From positions 4,044,501 through 4,108,500 of the forward strand of contig NC_019729.1 in assembly GCF_000317475.1 (NCBI RefSeq): a stretch of 64,000 bases of DNA. The letters are read 5' to 3'. How positions within the stretch are numbered: position 1 is the stretch's first letter; the number at the start of each line of letters is the position of its first letter. The notes below the pieces were generated by a model. The model made no database searches, had not been told where the DNA came from, and was given only the letters and a program-made list of their open reading frames with translations. Below are positions 37,762 to 45,619 of the stretch, piece after piece. This stretch comes from Oscillatoria nigro-viridis PCC 7112. Its GTDB lineage: Bacteria > Cyanobacteriota > Cyanobacteriia > Cyanobacteriales > Microcoleaceae. The translations under genes were made by a program, and so were the position numbers.

Positions 37762-37937
37762 CTATTTTAGCCCTAATTGTATGACCCCAGAAACTCTAAT
37801 TCACGAAGTGATGTCGAGTATCATTCCCGATATTGTAGGGTTCGTCAGCCTGCGATAATTTGAATATGAGCTAGATCATAGAAAGATTTGGGAGAATTTG
37901 GCAAACTGAGAGTAAGGTTAAATAGGAGGTCAATTCA

Positions 37938-38717
37938 ATGACCAATACTGCTCTGAATTTTAAGACTGCACCGGGACATCAAGTGCTCGCGGCGGCTGGC
38001 AAGAAAATGCTGAGGCCGGGGGGGAAACTTGCTACGGAACAGTTATTTGAATGGGCGGATTTTCAGCCTGGGGAGACTGTTTTGGAGTTGGCTGCTAGTT
38101 TTGGATATACTTCGATCGCCCTTGCTGAACGTTTTGGGGTAAAAGTAGTGGGAGTTGAGAAAAATCCCGAGAGTGTGGCCCGCGCTCGTGCTAATGTTGC
38201 AGCAGCCGGTTTGAGCGATCGAGTGGAAATTGTGGAAGGAGATATTTTTCACTTGGATCGGATTTCCCAACAGTTTGATTGGGTGTTGGCTGAAGCTATC
38301 CTGACAATGCAGTCGCCGTCGGGGAAAGCTAAAATTGTATCGGGAATTTGCGATCGTTTAAAACCCGGCGGCAAGTTTCTCTCTCACGAACTTTTAGTTA
38401 AAAACCGAGAATCTGAAATTCACAAAGCTTTATCAGAAGTGATTCGCGTCAATTCAACGCCTTTGTCTGAGTCTGGCTGGATTGCTGTTTGCCAAAACGC
38501 GGGTTTGCAAGTAGAAAAGTGTCAAACCGGGGCGATGGGGCTCCTCAACTTGTCGCGAATGCTGCAAGATGAAGGGTTTGTGGGTACTGTGCGGATTTTG
38601 TGGAATATATTAAGTCGATCGCAAATTCGCGATCGTATCTTAGCAATGCGTCGAGTTTTCCAGCATTACCAACAGGATCTAGGCTACATCGTTATGTCTG
38701 CTAAAAAACAATCTTAA
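37938..38717 (+). CDS. Class I SAM-dependent methyltransferase
   Basis: The 259-residue protein has a Rossmann methyltransferase core: motif I VLELAASFGYTSIALAERFG, then VVGVEKNPESVARARANV (acidic loop binding the ribose), VEIVEGDIFHL (motif II/III) and FDWVLAEAILTM. Motif I has Ala-Ala-Ser where GxGxG is usual, which is tolerated in several subfamilies. The N-terminal part (APGHQVLAAAGKKMLRPGGKLATEQLFEWADFQPGETV) is typical of a cyanobacterial/actinobacterial group with unknown acceptor. AGGAGGT nine bases before the ATG is a strong ribosome-binding site. It precedes the cupin gene by about 100 bp. Confidence 0.85.
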   Translation: MTNTALNFKTAPGHQVLAAAGKKMLRPGGKLATEQLFEWADFQPGETVLELAASFGYTSIALAERFGVKVVGVEKNPESVARARANVAAAGLSDRVEIVEGDIFHLDRISQQFDWVLAEAILTMQSPSGKAKIVSGICDRLKPGGKFLSHELLVKNRESEIHKALSEVIRVNSTPLSESGWIAVCQNAGLQVEKCQTGAMGLLNLSRMLQDEGFVGTVRILWNILSRSQIRDRILAMRRVFQHYQQDLGYIVMSAKKQS

Positions 38718-38824
38718 CCGAGTCAATCGATTTGCGATTTGCGATTTGCGATTTTCGATTGAAGAAAGTGAAGCCACTGATAAATCCGGGGACTTGTGAC
38801 CAAATTAATTAATTGTCAAAAACT

Positions 38825-39160
38825 ATGACTACTACTCTTTTACCGCTACAATCTTCAGCAATCCAACTCCGAGACGCAATTGAATATCCCGCCGCCGGAG
38901 TTCTGAACAAAATTTTAGTCAAAGACAAGAATTGTCAGTACAGTTTATTTTGTCTGGCTGCAGGAACGGAAATTTCGGAACACTCTTCGGCACGGAATGC
39001 CACAGTTAATGTCATAGAAGGAAAGGGTATTTTGACTTTGGAAGGCAAGGATATTGTTTTGGAACAGGGGGTATTTGTCTTCATGCCAGGTCAAGCTCTT
39101 CACGCTTTGAAAGCCGAAGAAAATTTGGCGTTTATTTTGACACTTTCCGAGGCTAATTAA
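38825..39160 (+). CDS. Small cupin-domain protein
   Basis: The 111-residue protein is a single cupin barrel: FCLAAGTEISEHSSARNATVNVIEGKGILTLEGKDIVLEQGVFVFMPGQALHALKAEENLAFILTL. The first motif keeps one histidine (EHSS) and the second the H of ALHALK, so metal binding is possible. Similar cupins accompany Crp/Fnr regulators in nitrosative or redox stress loci, and here a Crp/Fnr gene converges on it; a link is inference. ATG 38825 is preferred; a TTG 12 bases upstream is possible. A GATTTGC heptamer array lies about 60 bp upstream (38730-38762). Confidence 0.8.
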   Translation: MTTTLLPLQSSAIQLRDAIEYPAAGVLNKILVKDKNCQYSLFCLAAGTEISEHSSARNATVNVIEGKGILTLEGKDIVLEQGVFVFMPGQALHALKAEENLAFILTLSEAN

Positions 39161-39179
39161 TTCCCTAAATATTGCTTGA

Positions 39180-39311
39180 GGGGCGGGTTTTACCTATGCT
39201 AATTGCCTAAAATCAATAATCTCATAAACCCGCCCCGGTTCACAGTTGTGGCAGGGCGGGTTTATATAGATAGTAAGTTGCAGTCAAATAGTATTTGTGA
39301 AACCCGTCCCT
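39180..39311. repeat. GGGCGGGTTT...AAACCCGCCC hairpin repeat, copy c (double)
   Basis: Two hairpins in tandem: GGGGCGGGTTTTA/ATAAACCCGCCCC (39180-39236) and AGGGCGGGTTTATA/GTGAAACCCGTCCCT (39254-39311). It fills the gap between the convergent cupin and Crp/Fnr genes, consistent with a bidirectional terminator. Confidence 0.75.
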
Positions 39312-39333
39312 ACAAGAATTGGGATTTTAACAT

Positions 39334-40035
39334 TTAGTCTATTTCATTTCCCGAGGCGATATCCTCCAATTTTTCCCAATCCAATACAATAATCTTACCG
39401 CCTCGACTGTAGGATACAAACGGCTTGAGTTTCTTAAACAAGCGCACGCATTCTTCGTAGGTAATTCCAATAGTGCGAGCAATTTGATAGTAGGGAAAAC
39501 GTTTTTCTAAACATACACTATTATCCGCAATCTTCGTACCTTGCTCGACGCCAAAGTAATGAATAAATCGGGCCAGCCGCACGATCGCCCTTTCCGACAC
39601 CAAACCGTGCACGGTATCGTGCAGTTGCTGCAACCGCTGATTAAAAACCGCCAATATTCGCAAGGCAATCTCGGGATTTTCCCGAATTGCTGCTAGCAAA
39701 ACTTCCCGTTCTGTGGTAAGAACTTCGACATCAGTTTCAGCAGTCACCGTTGCGGGGGCAATGCCGTTGCCTAGCAAAGCAGGTGCGGCAAAAATATCTC
39801 CCTGAAATAAAGTGCGGAGAATTGTTTCTTTGCCCGCCGCCGCTGTTTTTGCAACCCGCAGAGAACCGCTCAAAAGAGTGTATAATTTTTCGGGGATGCG
39901 ATCGCCCTCATACATCACAACTTCTCCCTGTCGGTAACTCCGAATTGCTGTATGTTCTTGCAATCGCTCTAATTCAGTTTGGTTTAAGCTGGTAAATATT
40001 CCAATTTTAGCCAGTTGCTCAACAGTTGATTTCAT
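39334..40035 (-). CDS. Crp/Fnr-family transcriptional regulator
   Basis: A 233-residue regulator with an N-terminal cyclic-nucleotide-binding-like beta-roll (RQGEVVMYEGDRIPEKLYTLLSGSLRVAK, LRTLFQGDIFAAPALLG), a long dimer helix (VFNQRLQQLHDTVHGLVSERAIVRLARFIHYFG) and a C-terminal winged helix (FPYYQIARTIGITYEECVRLFKKLKPFVSYSRGGKIIVLDWEKLEDIA). The Fnr-type cysteines and the cAMP-binding R/S/T set of CRP are not evident, so the ligand is unknown. The start region faces the nuclease gene, and their promoters overlap around 40060-40076. The gene converges on the cupin gene, a possible target. Confidence 0.88.
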   Translation of the reverse strand: MKSTVEQLAKIGIFTSLNQTELERLQEHTAIRSYRQGEVVMYEGDRIPEKLYTLLSGSLRVAKTAAAGKETILRTLFQGDIFAAPALLGNGIAPATVTAETDVEVLTTEREVLLAAIRENPEIALRILAVFNQRLQQLHDTVHGLVSERAIVRLARFIHYFGVEQGTKIADNSVCLEKRFPYYQIARTIGITYEECVRLFKKLKPFVSYSRGGKIIVLDWEKLEDIASGNEID

Positions 40036-40061
40036 ACCTTTAACTCTACCCGCTCGGAGTC

Positions 40062-40080
40062 TATTGACAGTATAATAACG
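40062..40080. promoter_or_regulatory. Overlapping divergent promoter region with TATAAT next to a GTG start
   Basis: TATAAT at 40071-40076 lies only four bases before the GTG start of the nuclease gene, so the transcript may begin at or near the start codon. On the other strand TATACT overlaps the same bases and would serve the Crp/Fnr gene. Confidence 0.35.
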
Positions 40081-40599
40081 GTGAATTCAGAATATATCGA
40101 AACAAGCAGAGCCATCTACGAAAATGCAGAACCAGAATATCGGCGATATTATTTTGATGAGATGGCTGGCGGATTTGTGCTAATTCACCAACAACATAAT
40201 CTTAATAATTCGGAAATCTTTCTGGCTGAAGTTTTGGCTAAAATAGGGAAGAGAGTTAGAATTTTGAGCGAGCAAGCAGCAGAGGGTGTGAGAACGCCAG
40301 ATGCTGAGATAGACGGTGAGATTTGCGAATTTAAGGAGTTGACAGAATCTACGAGGAACATCAGGTATCGAGTTCAAGAAGGAATCAGCAGGGCAAAAAA
40401 TCAAGGTGCATCAGTAGTGATTTTTCACATCAACCGAGAAAATTACGATGTCTGGAAAATCAACGCTGGCATCAAACAAGGTCTGTTTTGGGTATCCCAA
40501 AACCAGATTCAACAAATATTTTTTGTTGCCAACAGCAAACAAATTCAAATCATTACAAGGGAAGACTGGCAAAATGGAAGACCATTTCAGCGAATTTAA
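40081..40599 (+). CDS. CdiA C-terminal-like (PD-(D/E)XK) putative nuclease
   Basis: The 172-residue protein resembles the tRNase domain at the C-terminus of contact-dependent inhibition toxins: [43 protein letters not shown] has the D...ExK catalytic pattern ([10 protein letters not shown]), and [14 protein letters not shown] follows as the usual helix-strand. Such domains cleave tRNA when delivered; here it stands alone, without a signal peptide or delivery domain, so it may be an intracellular toxin, an orphan fragment or a repair/RNA enzyme. The GTG at 40081 is the only sensible start. The last 26 bp overlap the start of the next frame, which is fused to ThiG. Confidence 0.65.
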   Translation: MNSEYIETSRAIYENAEPEYRRYYFDEMAGGFVLIHQQHNLNNSEIFLAEVLAKIGKRVRILSEQAAEGVRTPDAEIDGEICEFKELTESTRNIRYRVQEGISRAKNQGASVVIFHINRENYDVWKINAGIKQGLFWVSQNQIQQIFFVANSKQIQIITREDWQNGRPFQRI

Positions 40600-41605
40600 A
40601 GAAATCGTAGAGTGCGGGTTGAAAAATAATATGCCGCGAGATGCTAAACTAATTACTGTAGGCCAAATTTTATATGCTGTTACCCGCGACGATCTAACCA
40701 TAAAAGAAGGTTGGCAGCTTGAAGAGATGATGGGTGGCAGAAAAAACTGGGAAGAGGCACTTGAGTACAGTATTTTTGGCTATCCAGTAGACACAGCAAC
40801 GCCACCTTTAGACAAACCTCTGGTAATTGCTGGCAAAACTTTTCATTCTCGCTTGATGACGGGGACGGGAAAATATCGCAGCATTGCAGAAATGCAGCAA
40901 AGTGTCAACGCTAGCAGGTGCGAAATTGTTACCGTCGCGGTGCGGCGAGTGCAAACAAATGCTCCGGGGCATGAAGGATTGGCAGAGGCTCTCGATTGGA
41001 CTAAAATTTGGATGCTGCCAAATACTGCCGGTTGTCAAACTGCGGATGAGGCGATTAGAGTAGCTCGTTTGGGCCGGGAAATGGCAAAACTTTTAGGGCA
41101 AGAAGACAATAATTTTGTCAAATTAGAAGTGATTCCCGATGCTAAATATTTGCTGCCAGATCCGATCGGCACTTTGGAAGCTGCAGAACAATTAGTCAAA
41201 GAAGGTTTTGCCGTTTTGCCTTACATCAATGCCGATCCCTTGCTGGCAAAACGCCTCGAAGAAGTCGGTTGTGCGACAGTCATGCCTTTAGGTTCGCCCA
41301 TCGGTTCGGGACAAGGGATCAACAATGCCGCCAACATTCAAATAATTATTGACACGGTGAAGGTTCCTGTGGTAGTCGATGCGGGGATCGGAACGCCCAG
41401 CGAAGCAGCCCGAGCAATGGAAATGGGAGCCGATGCACTGTTGATTAATTCGGCGATCGCCAATGCCCAAAATTCCCCGGCAATGGCAAAAGCAATGGGA
41501 ATGGCAGCAGAAGCGGGGCGGATGGCGTACTTAGCAGGCAGAATGCCGATCAAAGATTACGCGATCGCCTCTTCTCCCCAAACAGGCACTGTCACCTCCA
41601 AATAA
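40574..41605 (+). CDS. thiG: Thiazole synthase ThiG with a 75-residue N-terminal extension
   Basis: ThiG makes the thiazole phosphate of thiamine from deoxyxylulose phosphate, dehydroglycine and ThiS thiocarboxylate in the cytosol. The ThiG barrel runs from about residue 77: [51 protein letters not shown] with the Schiff-base K183, and [30 protein letters not shown]. The 343 residues exceed the usual 255-270. The extra N-terminal part ([16 protein letters not shown]..., ending LEYSIFGYP) has no stop or other good start before the barrel, and its ATG overlaps the nuclease gene as a coupled second gene would. It may be a former small partner protein of the nuclease fused to ThiG. Confidence 0.88.
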   Translation: MEDHFSEFKEIVECGLKNNMPRDAKLITVGQILYAVTRDDLTIKEGWQLEEMMGGRKNWEEALEYSIFGYPVDTATPPLDKPLVIAGKTFHSRLMTGTGKYRSIAEMQQSVNASRCEIVTVAVRRVQTNAPGHEGLAEALDWTKIWMLPNTAGCQTADEAIRVARLGREMAKLLGQEDNNFVKLEVIPDAKYLLPDPIGTLEAAEQLVKEGFAVLPYINADPLLAKRLEEVGCATVMPLGSPIGSGQGINNAANIQIIIDTVKVPVVVDAGIGTPSEAARAMEMGADALLINSAIANAQNSPAMAKAMGMAAEAGRMAYLAGRMPIKDYAIASSPQTGTVTSK

Positions 41606-41674
41606 ATGGCCGAATTTTCCTGGGCGCTTTTTTGGTAGAGTTGTAAACATCAAAAATATTAAGGATTGTGACTG

Positions 41675-41842
41675 ATGCCTTACATCAAAGATGACGATGG
41701 ACGCCTGAACAACTTTGCTAAAGAGCCAAAGGTGTATGAAGCCGTACCTCCCAACAAAAATCAGCAACGGAACTATATCATCATGGGAATTGCAGCAGCC
41801 ATGTTGGTCGCTGGTTTGGTGTTCGTGGCTGCTTCCGTCTAA
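41675..41842 (+). CDS. psb34: Photosystem II assembly protein Psb34 (ssl1498 family)
   Basis: A 55-residue single-helix protein: MPYIKDDDGRLNNFAKEPKVYEAVPP, a polar linker, then the membrane helix YIIMGIAAAMLVAGLVFVAASV. This matches the ssl1498 family, named Psb34, a thylakoid protein related to high-light-inducible proteins that binds the CP47 assembly module of photosystem II during maturation or repair. AAGGATTG lies about eight bases before the ATG. The gene is monocistronic with its own terminator at 41899. Its presence identifies the host as an oxygenic phototroph. Confidence 0.92.
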   Translation: MPYIKDDDGRLNNFAKEPKVYEAVPPNKNQQRNYIIMGIAAAMLVAGLVFVAASV

Positions 41843-41898
41843 AAGCTGGGCCCAGACTCAAAGCTGCTTCAAATCGCAATTTTAAATAATCCTTCAAC

Positions 41899-41937
41899 AA
41901 ACCATGTTTTTCCACCAAGGGAAACATGGTTTTTGTG
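41899..41937 (+). terminator. Rho-independent terminator of psb34
   Basis: AAACCATGTTT and AAACATGGTTT form an 11-bp stem around a 12-base loop, followed by TTGTG. It lies 57 bp after the psb34 stop. Confidence 0.75.
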
Positions 41938-42248
41938 TTTCAATACAAAGCAGGTAGTTGCGACAATCCTGAAGCGTGCCAAGCGAGCTGGAAAGCTAAA
42001 TAAGACCAGCAGAAATTTGGTGTTTTCCTCTTGGCTGTTGGGTTCAGGGACTTGGGTTGCAAATACTAACACGGGTTCGTCACCCACATAAAATTGCCAA
42101 TTGAAAATCTACAATCCTTGAGTCATCACCGGTGCGATTGACAATCAAGCATCCAGGATACAAGCCCCCGGATTCATCCGTGGATAAATAAAAAACCTGT
42201 ATCCGATAAAGAGCCGAACGTATTTATCTCGCGCAAGTCAAGGCTTCA

Positions 42249-42405
42249 ATCTAAAATCTCAAATCTCAAATCTCAAATCGATTGACTGCCTTCGGGGCTT
42301 AGTTGTGAGTTATGAGCGATCGAGATTTCAACTCTCAACTCTACAATCTAAAATCTACAATCCAAAATCTAAAACCTAAAACCTAAAATCTAAATTCTAA
42401 AATCG
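42249..42405 (+). repeat. Heptamer arrays (TCTCAAA, TCTAAAA and variants) before the TPR gene
   Basis: AATCTCAAATCTCAAATC at 42249-42280 and a longer degenerate TCTAAAA run at 42340-42405, separated by unique sequence. The second ends about 12 bases before the TPR gene start. The rest of 41938-42415 contains no gene. Confidence 0.9.
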
Positions 42406-42415
42406 GCTGCTCCTG

Positions 42416-44707
42416 ATGTCTATTCCTTCCCAAAAAGTTTCTAGCTCGAACAAGCTGATCTACCAACGCTTAAAACAGGCGATCGACCTCAATTTACGCC
42501 GTCAAATTTTTATTGCCGCCTGCGACGACTTGTGGTTGCGGGACTGTCTGGCAGCCCGCTTGCAGGCAGAATTAGCCGCAGAGAGCGCAGGCTCAGATCC
42601 TCGCTCCCCGATCGACTACCCCCGATTTGTCAGTTTGGAACTCGACTTGAGCGATCCAAATCCTTGGGCTTCGATCGCCGCGTGGCTGACCCAACACCCA
42701 CCGCCGCAAAACAGGGGCAGCTACAGCCCTTTGCCGGGTTTTCAAATTCTCGGGGCCGAACACCTGACCAGGCAGTCAGCAGCCGTGCAGTGGTCGTTCC
42801 TGAGCTATTTGAGGGACATCGAAGCAAACCTGCAAATGTGCGAGTCTACTCTGTTGCTGTGGGTGTCGCGCCCCTGGCTGAGTTCGATCGAGCAATCGGC
42901 CCCGGAATTTTGGCACTGGCGAACCGGAGTATTTGAGTTTGAAGGCGAACCAACTCCAGCTAAGGGAGACTTCGGGCACTTTGATGACTTCGGGAACTCG
43001 GGAGACTTGCGAAACCTGCGGGACAGCGGAGACTTTGGCAACAAACTTTTAATATCTTCTTTGTCTGGACAATCCCCAATTCCCGACGAACCATCCCCAA
43101 TTCCCGACGAACCATCCCCAATTTTCCATCCTCCGTCCCCAGGGCCAGATTCTAAATCCGTCCAACTGGCAGATGACGAACCATCTCCAGTTTCCCATCC
43201 TCCGTCCCCAGCGCCAGATTCTAAATCCGTCCAACTGGCAGATTTGGTGCTAGCAGCGGCTTCTGAGGATGTGGAAGCCGAAAATAATCCCGCATCAGAG
43301 GAGAATTTTCTGCCGCTGCAAACCCTGCAATATATCGAACTGCTGCAAGAACATCAGTGTAGTTCCGAAGCATTGGCTTTGGCTTATCACGGTTTGGGAA
43401 ATTACTACCGCGATCGCATTCTGGGCGGAGACGTTTCAGAGCAAAACCTGACAATCGCCATTCGCGCGATCGAACAAGTGATTGCGTATCTCGAAGTTGA
43501 CAGCAACTCCCAGCAAAATCGACCGCTAACTGAAGAATGCGCGCGGCTGATTGCCCAATTGACAGAAAATTTAACTCAGTACGCCCAGGAGTCCACCAGC
43601 CTACCGCCAATTTCCGATCTGCTCAACGATCTCGGCACTCTCTACTGGATGCTGTCGCGCGATCGCACGCAGCATAACGCCTCAGATCCGGTATCCTGTC
43701 TTGAACGCAGCATCGCCCTCTACCTTGAAGGTTTGAACCGAACAGATGCCGAAACCGTACCCCAAACCCGCGTTAGATTAAACAAAAATTTGGGAATCGC
43801 CTCGGCCGATTTAGCCCGCTATCGAGACAAGACAGAGAACTTGCAGCACGCAGTTGCAGCTTACCAACAAGCGCTGCTGGATCTAGACCCCGCCGTGGAG
43901 CCCCAGCAGTACGCTGCTGCTCAGAATAATTTGGCGACAGCATACTGGAATTTAGCCCAAGATGGTGAGCCGATCGTATATCTCAAAAGCGCGATCGCAG
44001 CTTACACCCAAGCCCTCTCCTGTTACAGTCCCGAACGAGAACCCCTCAACTATGCCGGAGTGCAAAACAACCTCGGTACCGCCTGCTGGAACCTCGCCCA
44101 GCACGCACCCTCAGAAGCCCTGCTAGTCAGGGCGATTTCCGCCTACCGCGAAGCATTGAAATACCGCACCCGAGAATTAGTACCCGCAGCAGCCGCCGCC
44201 ACCTACAACAATCTCGGTACCGCTTATTGGCATTTGGCGAACCACTTCCAGCAGAAACAGGCGCGGACGGAATCATTGCAGCAGGCGATTACCGCCTACG
44301 AAGCCGCCCTGGATATCGCCGGAGAGATCGATCGAACCAAACTCACCTTTGACGCCTTGGCCGCCCGCAACAATCTCGGACTAGCCCACTATCAACTAGC
44401 CACCGACCCAGATTTCGCCGCTAACAAAGTCGCACAGACAAGCCATCTAGAAGCAGCACTGCACCACCAGTTGCAAGTGTGCGCCGAATGGGGACAACAT
44501 CTCAATGACAAAGGGTTAACATATGGGGATAAACTCAACTTGCAAGCCGCGGCAAACTCCCAAGCGGCTGATTCCCGGCAAACAGCATTGAGCTATATTG
44601 TCAAAACGATTAGAGCTTTCTATAGTGAATGTGGGCTGCCAGGCCAAAATTTAGCCTTATCCAAAGTTCCTGGAGATTTATTGCCTGAAATTTTGCGTAG
44701 GTTATAA
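42416..44707 (+). CDS. TPR-repeat protein of unknown function
   Basis: A 763-residue soluble protein. Residues 1-190 (KLIYQRLKQAIDLNLRRQIFIAACDDLWLRDCLAARLQAEL ... TLLLWVSRPWLSSI) look like a degenerate P-loop-type domain without a usable Walker A. Residues 190-290 are a low-complexity Pro/Ser/Asp linker with duplicated PSPIPDE and PPSPxPDSKSVQLAD pieces. From about 310 to 740 come tetratricopeptide-like repeats, e.g. AYHGLGNYYRDRI, YAAAQNNLATAYWNLAQ, YAGVQNNLGTACWNLAQ, AATYNNLGTAYWHLAN, ALAARNNLGLAHYQLA. Such arrays bind partner proteins. The response-regulator gene starts about 100 bp downstream on the same strand, hinting at shared regulation only. Confidence 0.75.
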   Translation: MSIPSQKVSSSNKLIYQRLKQAIDLNLRRQIFIAACDDLWLRDCLAARLQAELAAESAGSDPRSPIDYPRFVSLELDLSDPNPWASIAAWLTQHPPPQNRGSYSPLPGFQILGAEHLTRQSAAVQWSFLSYLRDIEANLQMCESTLLLWVSRPWLSSIEQSAPEFWHWRTGVFEFEGEPTPAKGDFGHFDDFGNSGDLRNLRDSGDFGNKLLISSLSGQSPIPDEPSPIPDEPSPIFHPPSPGPDSKSVQLADDEPSPVSHPPSPAPDSKSVQLADLVLAAASEDVEAENNPASEENFLPLQTLQYIELLQEHQCSSEALALAYHGLGNYYRDRILGGDVSEQNLTIAIRAIEQVIAYLEVDSNSQQNRPLTEECARLIAQLTENLTQYAQESTSLPPISDLLNDLGTLYWMLSRDRTQHNASDPVSCLERSIALYLEGLNRTDAETVPQTRVRLNKNLGIASADLARYRDKTENLQHAVAAYQQALLDLDPAVEPQQYAAAQNNLATAYWNLAQDGEPIVYLKSAIAAYTQALSCYSPEREPLNYAGVQNNLGTACWNLAQHAPSEALLVRAISAYREALKYRTRELVPAAAAATYNNLGTAYWHLANHFQQKQARTESLQQAITAYEAALDIAGEIDRTKLTFDALAARNNLGLAHYQLATDPDFAANKVAQTSHLEAALHHQLQVCAEWGQHLNDKGLTYGDKLNLQAAANSQAADSRQTALSYIVKTIRAFYSECGLPGQNLALSKVPGDLLPEILRRL

Positions 44708-44812
44708 ATAGGGCTATAACTATTAAAAGCTCAATTTTTTCGAGATTTGTATCCAGTTTTCTATTATTATGGCTGAATATTCTTGCCTAATTCTTCAAGC
44801 AAACTTGTGGTC

Positions 44813-45505
44813 ATGGCCCCTGTAAAAATCCTTGTGGTTGATGACGACCCGGCAATCCGAAATTTAATTCACCGTTTTTTGAGCCAGCAAGGTTATCAAG
44901 TTGAGTCTGGCGAGGACGGTCGGACTGGTCTGGAATTATTTGAGCAACTCAATCCTGACTTAGTAGTTCTAGATGTAAATTTACCTGATACAACTGGCTA
45001 CAAACTGTGTCAAGAAATGCAAAGACGCACGGGCGTGTTTGTGTTGATGCTGACGAGCCGAACCGATGAAGCTGACAAAATGAAAGGGTTTGCCGAAGGT
45101 GCTGACGACTACATTACTAAACCTTTTAGTCTTGTAGAGATTGGAGCTCGCGTTGCAGCAATTTTGAAGCGCAAACGCATTGTTACTCCCGCCGAACAAC
45201 AAACTCTTACTTTTGGAGAGCTACTAATAGATCCGGTTCGCCGCGAGGTAATTCTCGGCAGTCAGATAGTTGCTTTGACTGCTTTAGAATTCGACCTGCT
45301 GTACTGTTTGGCCAGCAAACCCGGTCGCGTGTGGAGGCGATCGGAATTGCTGCATGAAGTGTGGGACTACGAGTATGTAGGAGCCGATCGCGTGGTGGAT
45401 GTCCATATCGGTCAAATTCGCCGCAAAATTGAACCAGATGCCAATCAAATTTCGATGATTCAAACCGTCCGAGGCGTGGGTTACAAGTTTGAACCCACAA
45501 CCTAA
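44813..45505 (+). CDS. OmpR-family response regulator (NrrA/Rre37-like)
   Basis: The 230-residue protein has a receiver domain (DDD at 10-12, phosphoacceptor D54 in VVLDVNLP, K of YITKPF) and an OmpR/PhoB winged-helix DNA-binding domain (LTALEFDLLYCLASKPGRVWRRSELLHEVWDYEYVGADRVVDVHIGQIRRKIE, VRGVGYKFE). The phrase GVFVLMLTSRTDEADKMKGFAEGADDYITKPF is like that of cyanobacterial NrrA/Rre37 regulators of nitrogen and carbon metabolism, but the assignment is by recollection. ATG 44813 puts the receiver at residue 5; an upstream TTG at 44783 is unlikely. No histidine kinase is adjacent; the gene converges on hemY. Confidence 0.85.
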   Translation: MAPVKILVVDDDPAIRNLIHRFLSQQGYQVESGEDGRTGLELFEQLNPDLVVLDVNLPDTTGYKLCQEMQRRTGVFVLMLTSRTDEADKMKGFAEGADDYITKPFSLVEIGARVAAILKRKRIVTPAEQQTLTFGELLIDPVRREVILGSQIVALTALEFDLLYCLASKPGRVWRRSELLHEVWDYEYVGADRVVDVHIGQIRRKIEPDANQISMIQTVRGVGYKFEPTT

Positions 45506-45548
45506 TAACATTCGGCATTGGGCAGCGGATATGAAGGCAGAAGGCTGT

Positions 45549-45604
45549 AGGTGCGGGTTCACCAATATCTCGGATTAACATACTCGATATTTGTAAACCC
45601 GCCC
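45549..45604. repeat. GCGGGTT...AAACCCGCC hairpin repeat, copy d
   Basis: GTGCGGGTTCACC faces TGTAAACCCGCCCT across about 30 bases in the gap between the convergent response-regulator and hemY genes. It belongs to the family described at 3574. Confidence 0.6.
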
Positions 45605-45619
45605 TCCCCACACAAGAAT

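Noticed and set aside
37781-37858. A 25-codon frame (MTPETLIHEVMSS...) after the DUF389 gene
   Set aside because: No ribosome-binding site, very short, no recognised family; could be a gene remnant but is not supported.
41869-42087. A 72-residue minus-strand frame after psb34
   Set aside because: It covers the psb34 terminator hairpin and has no family character.
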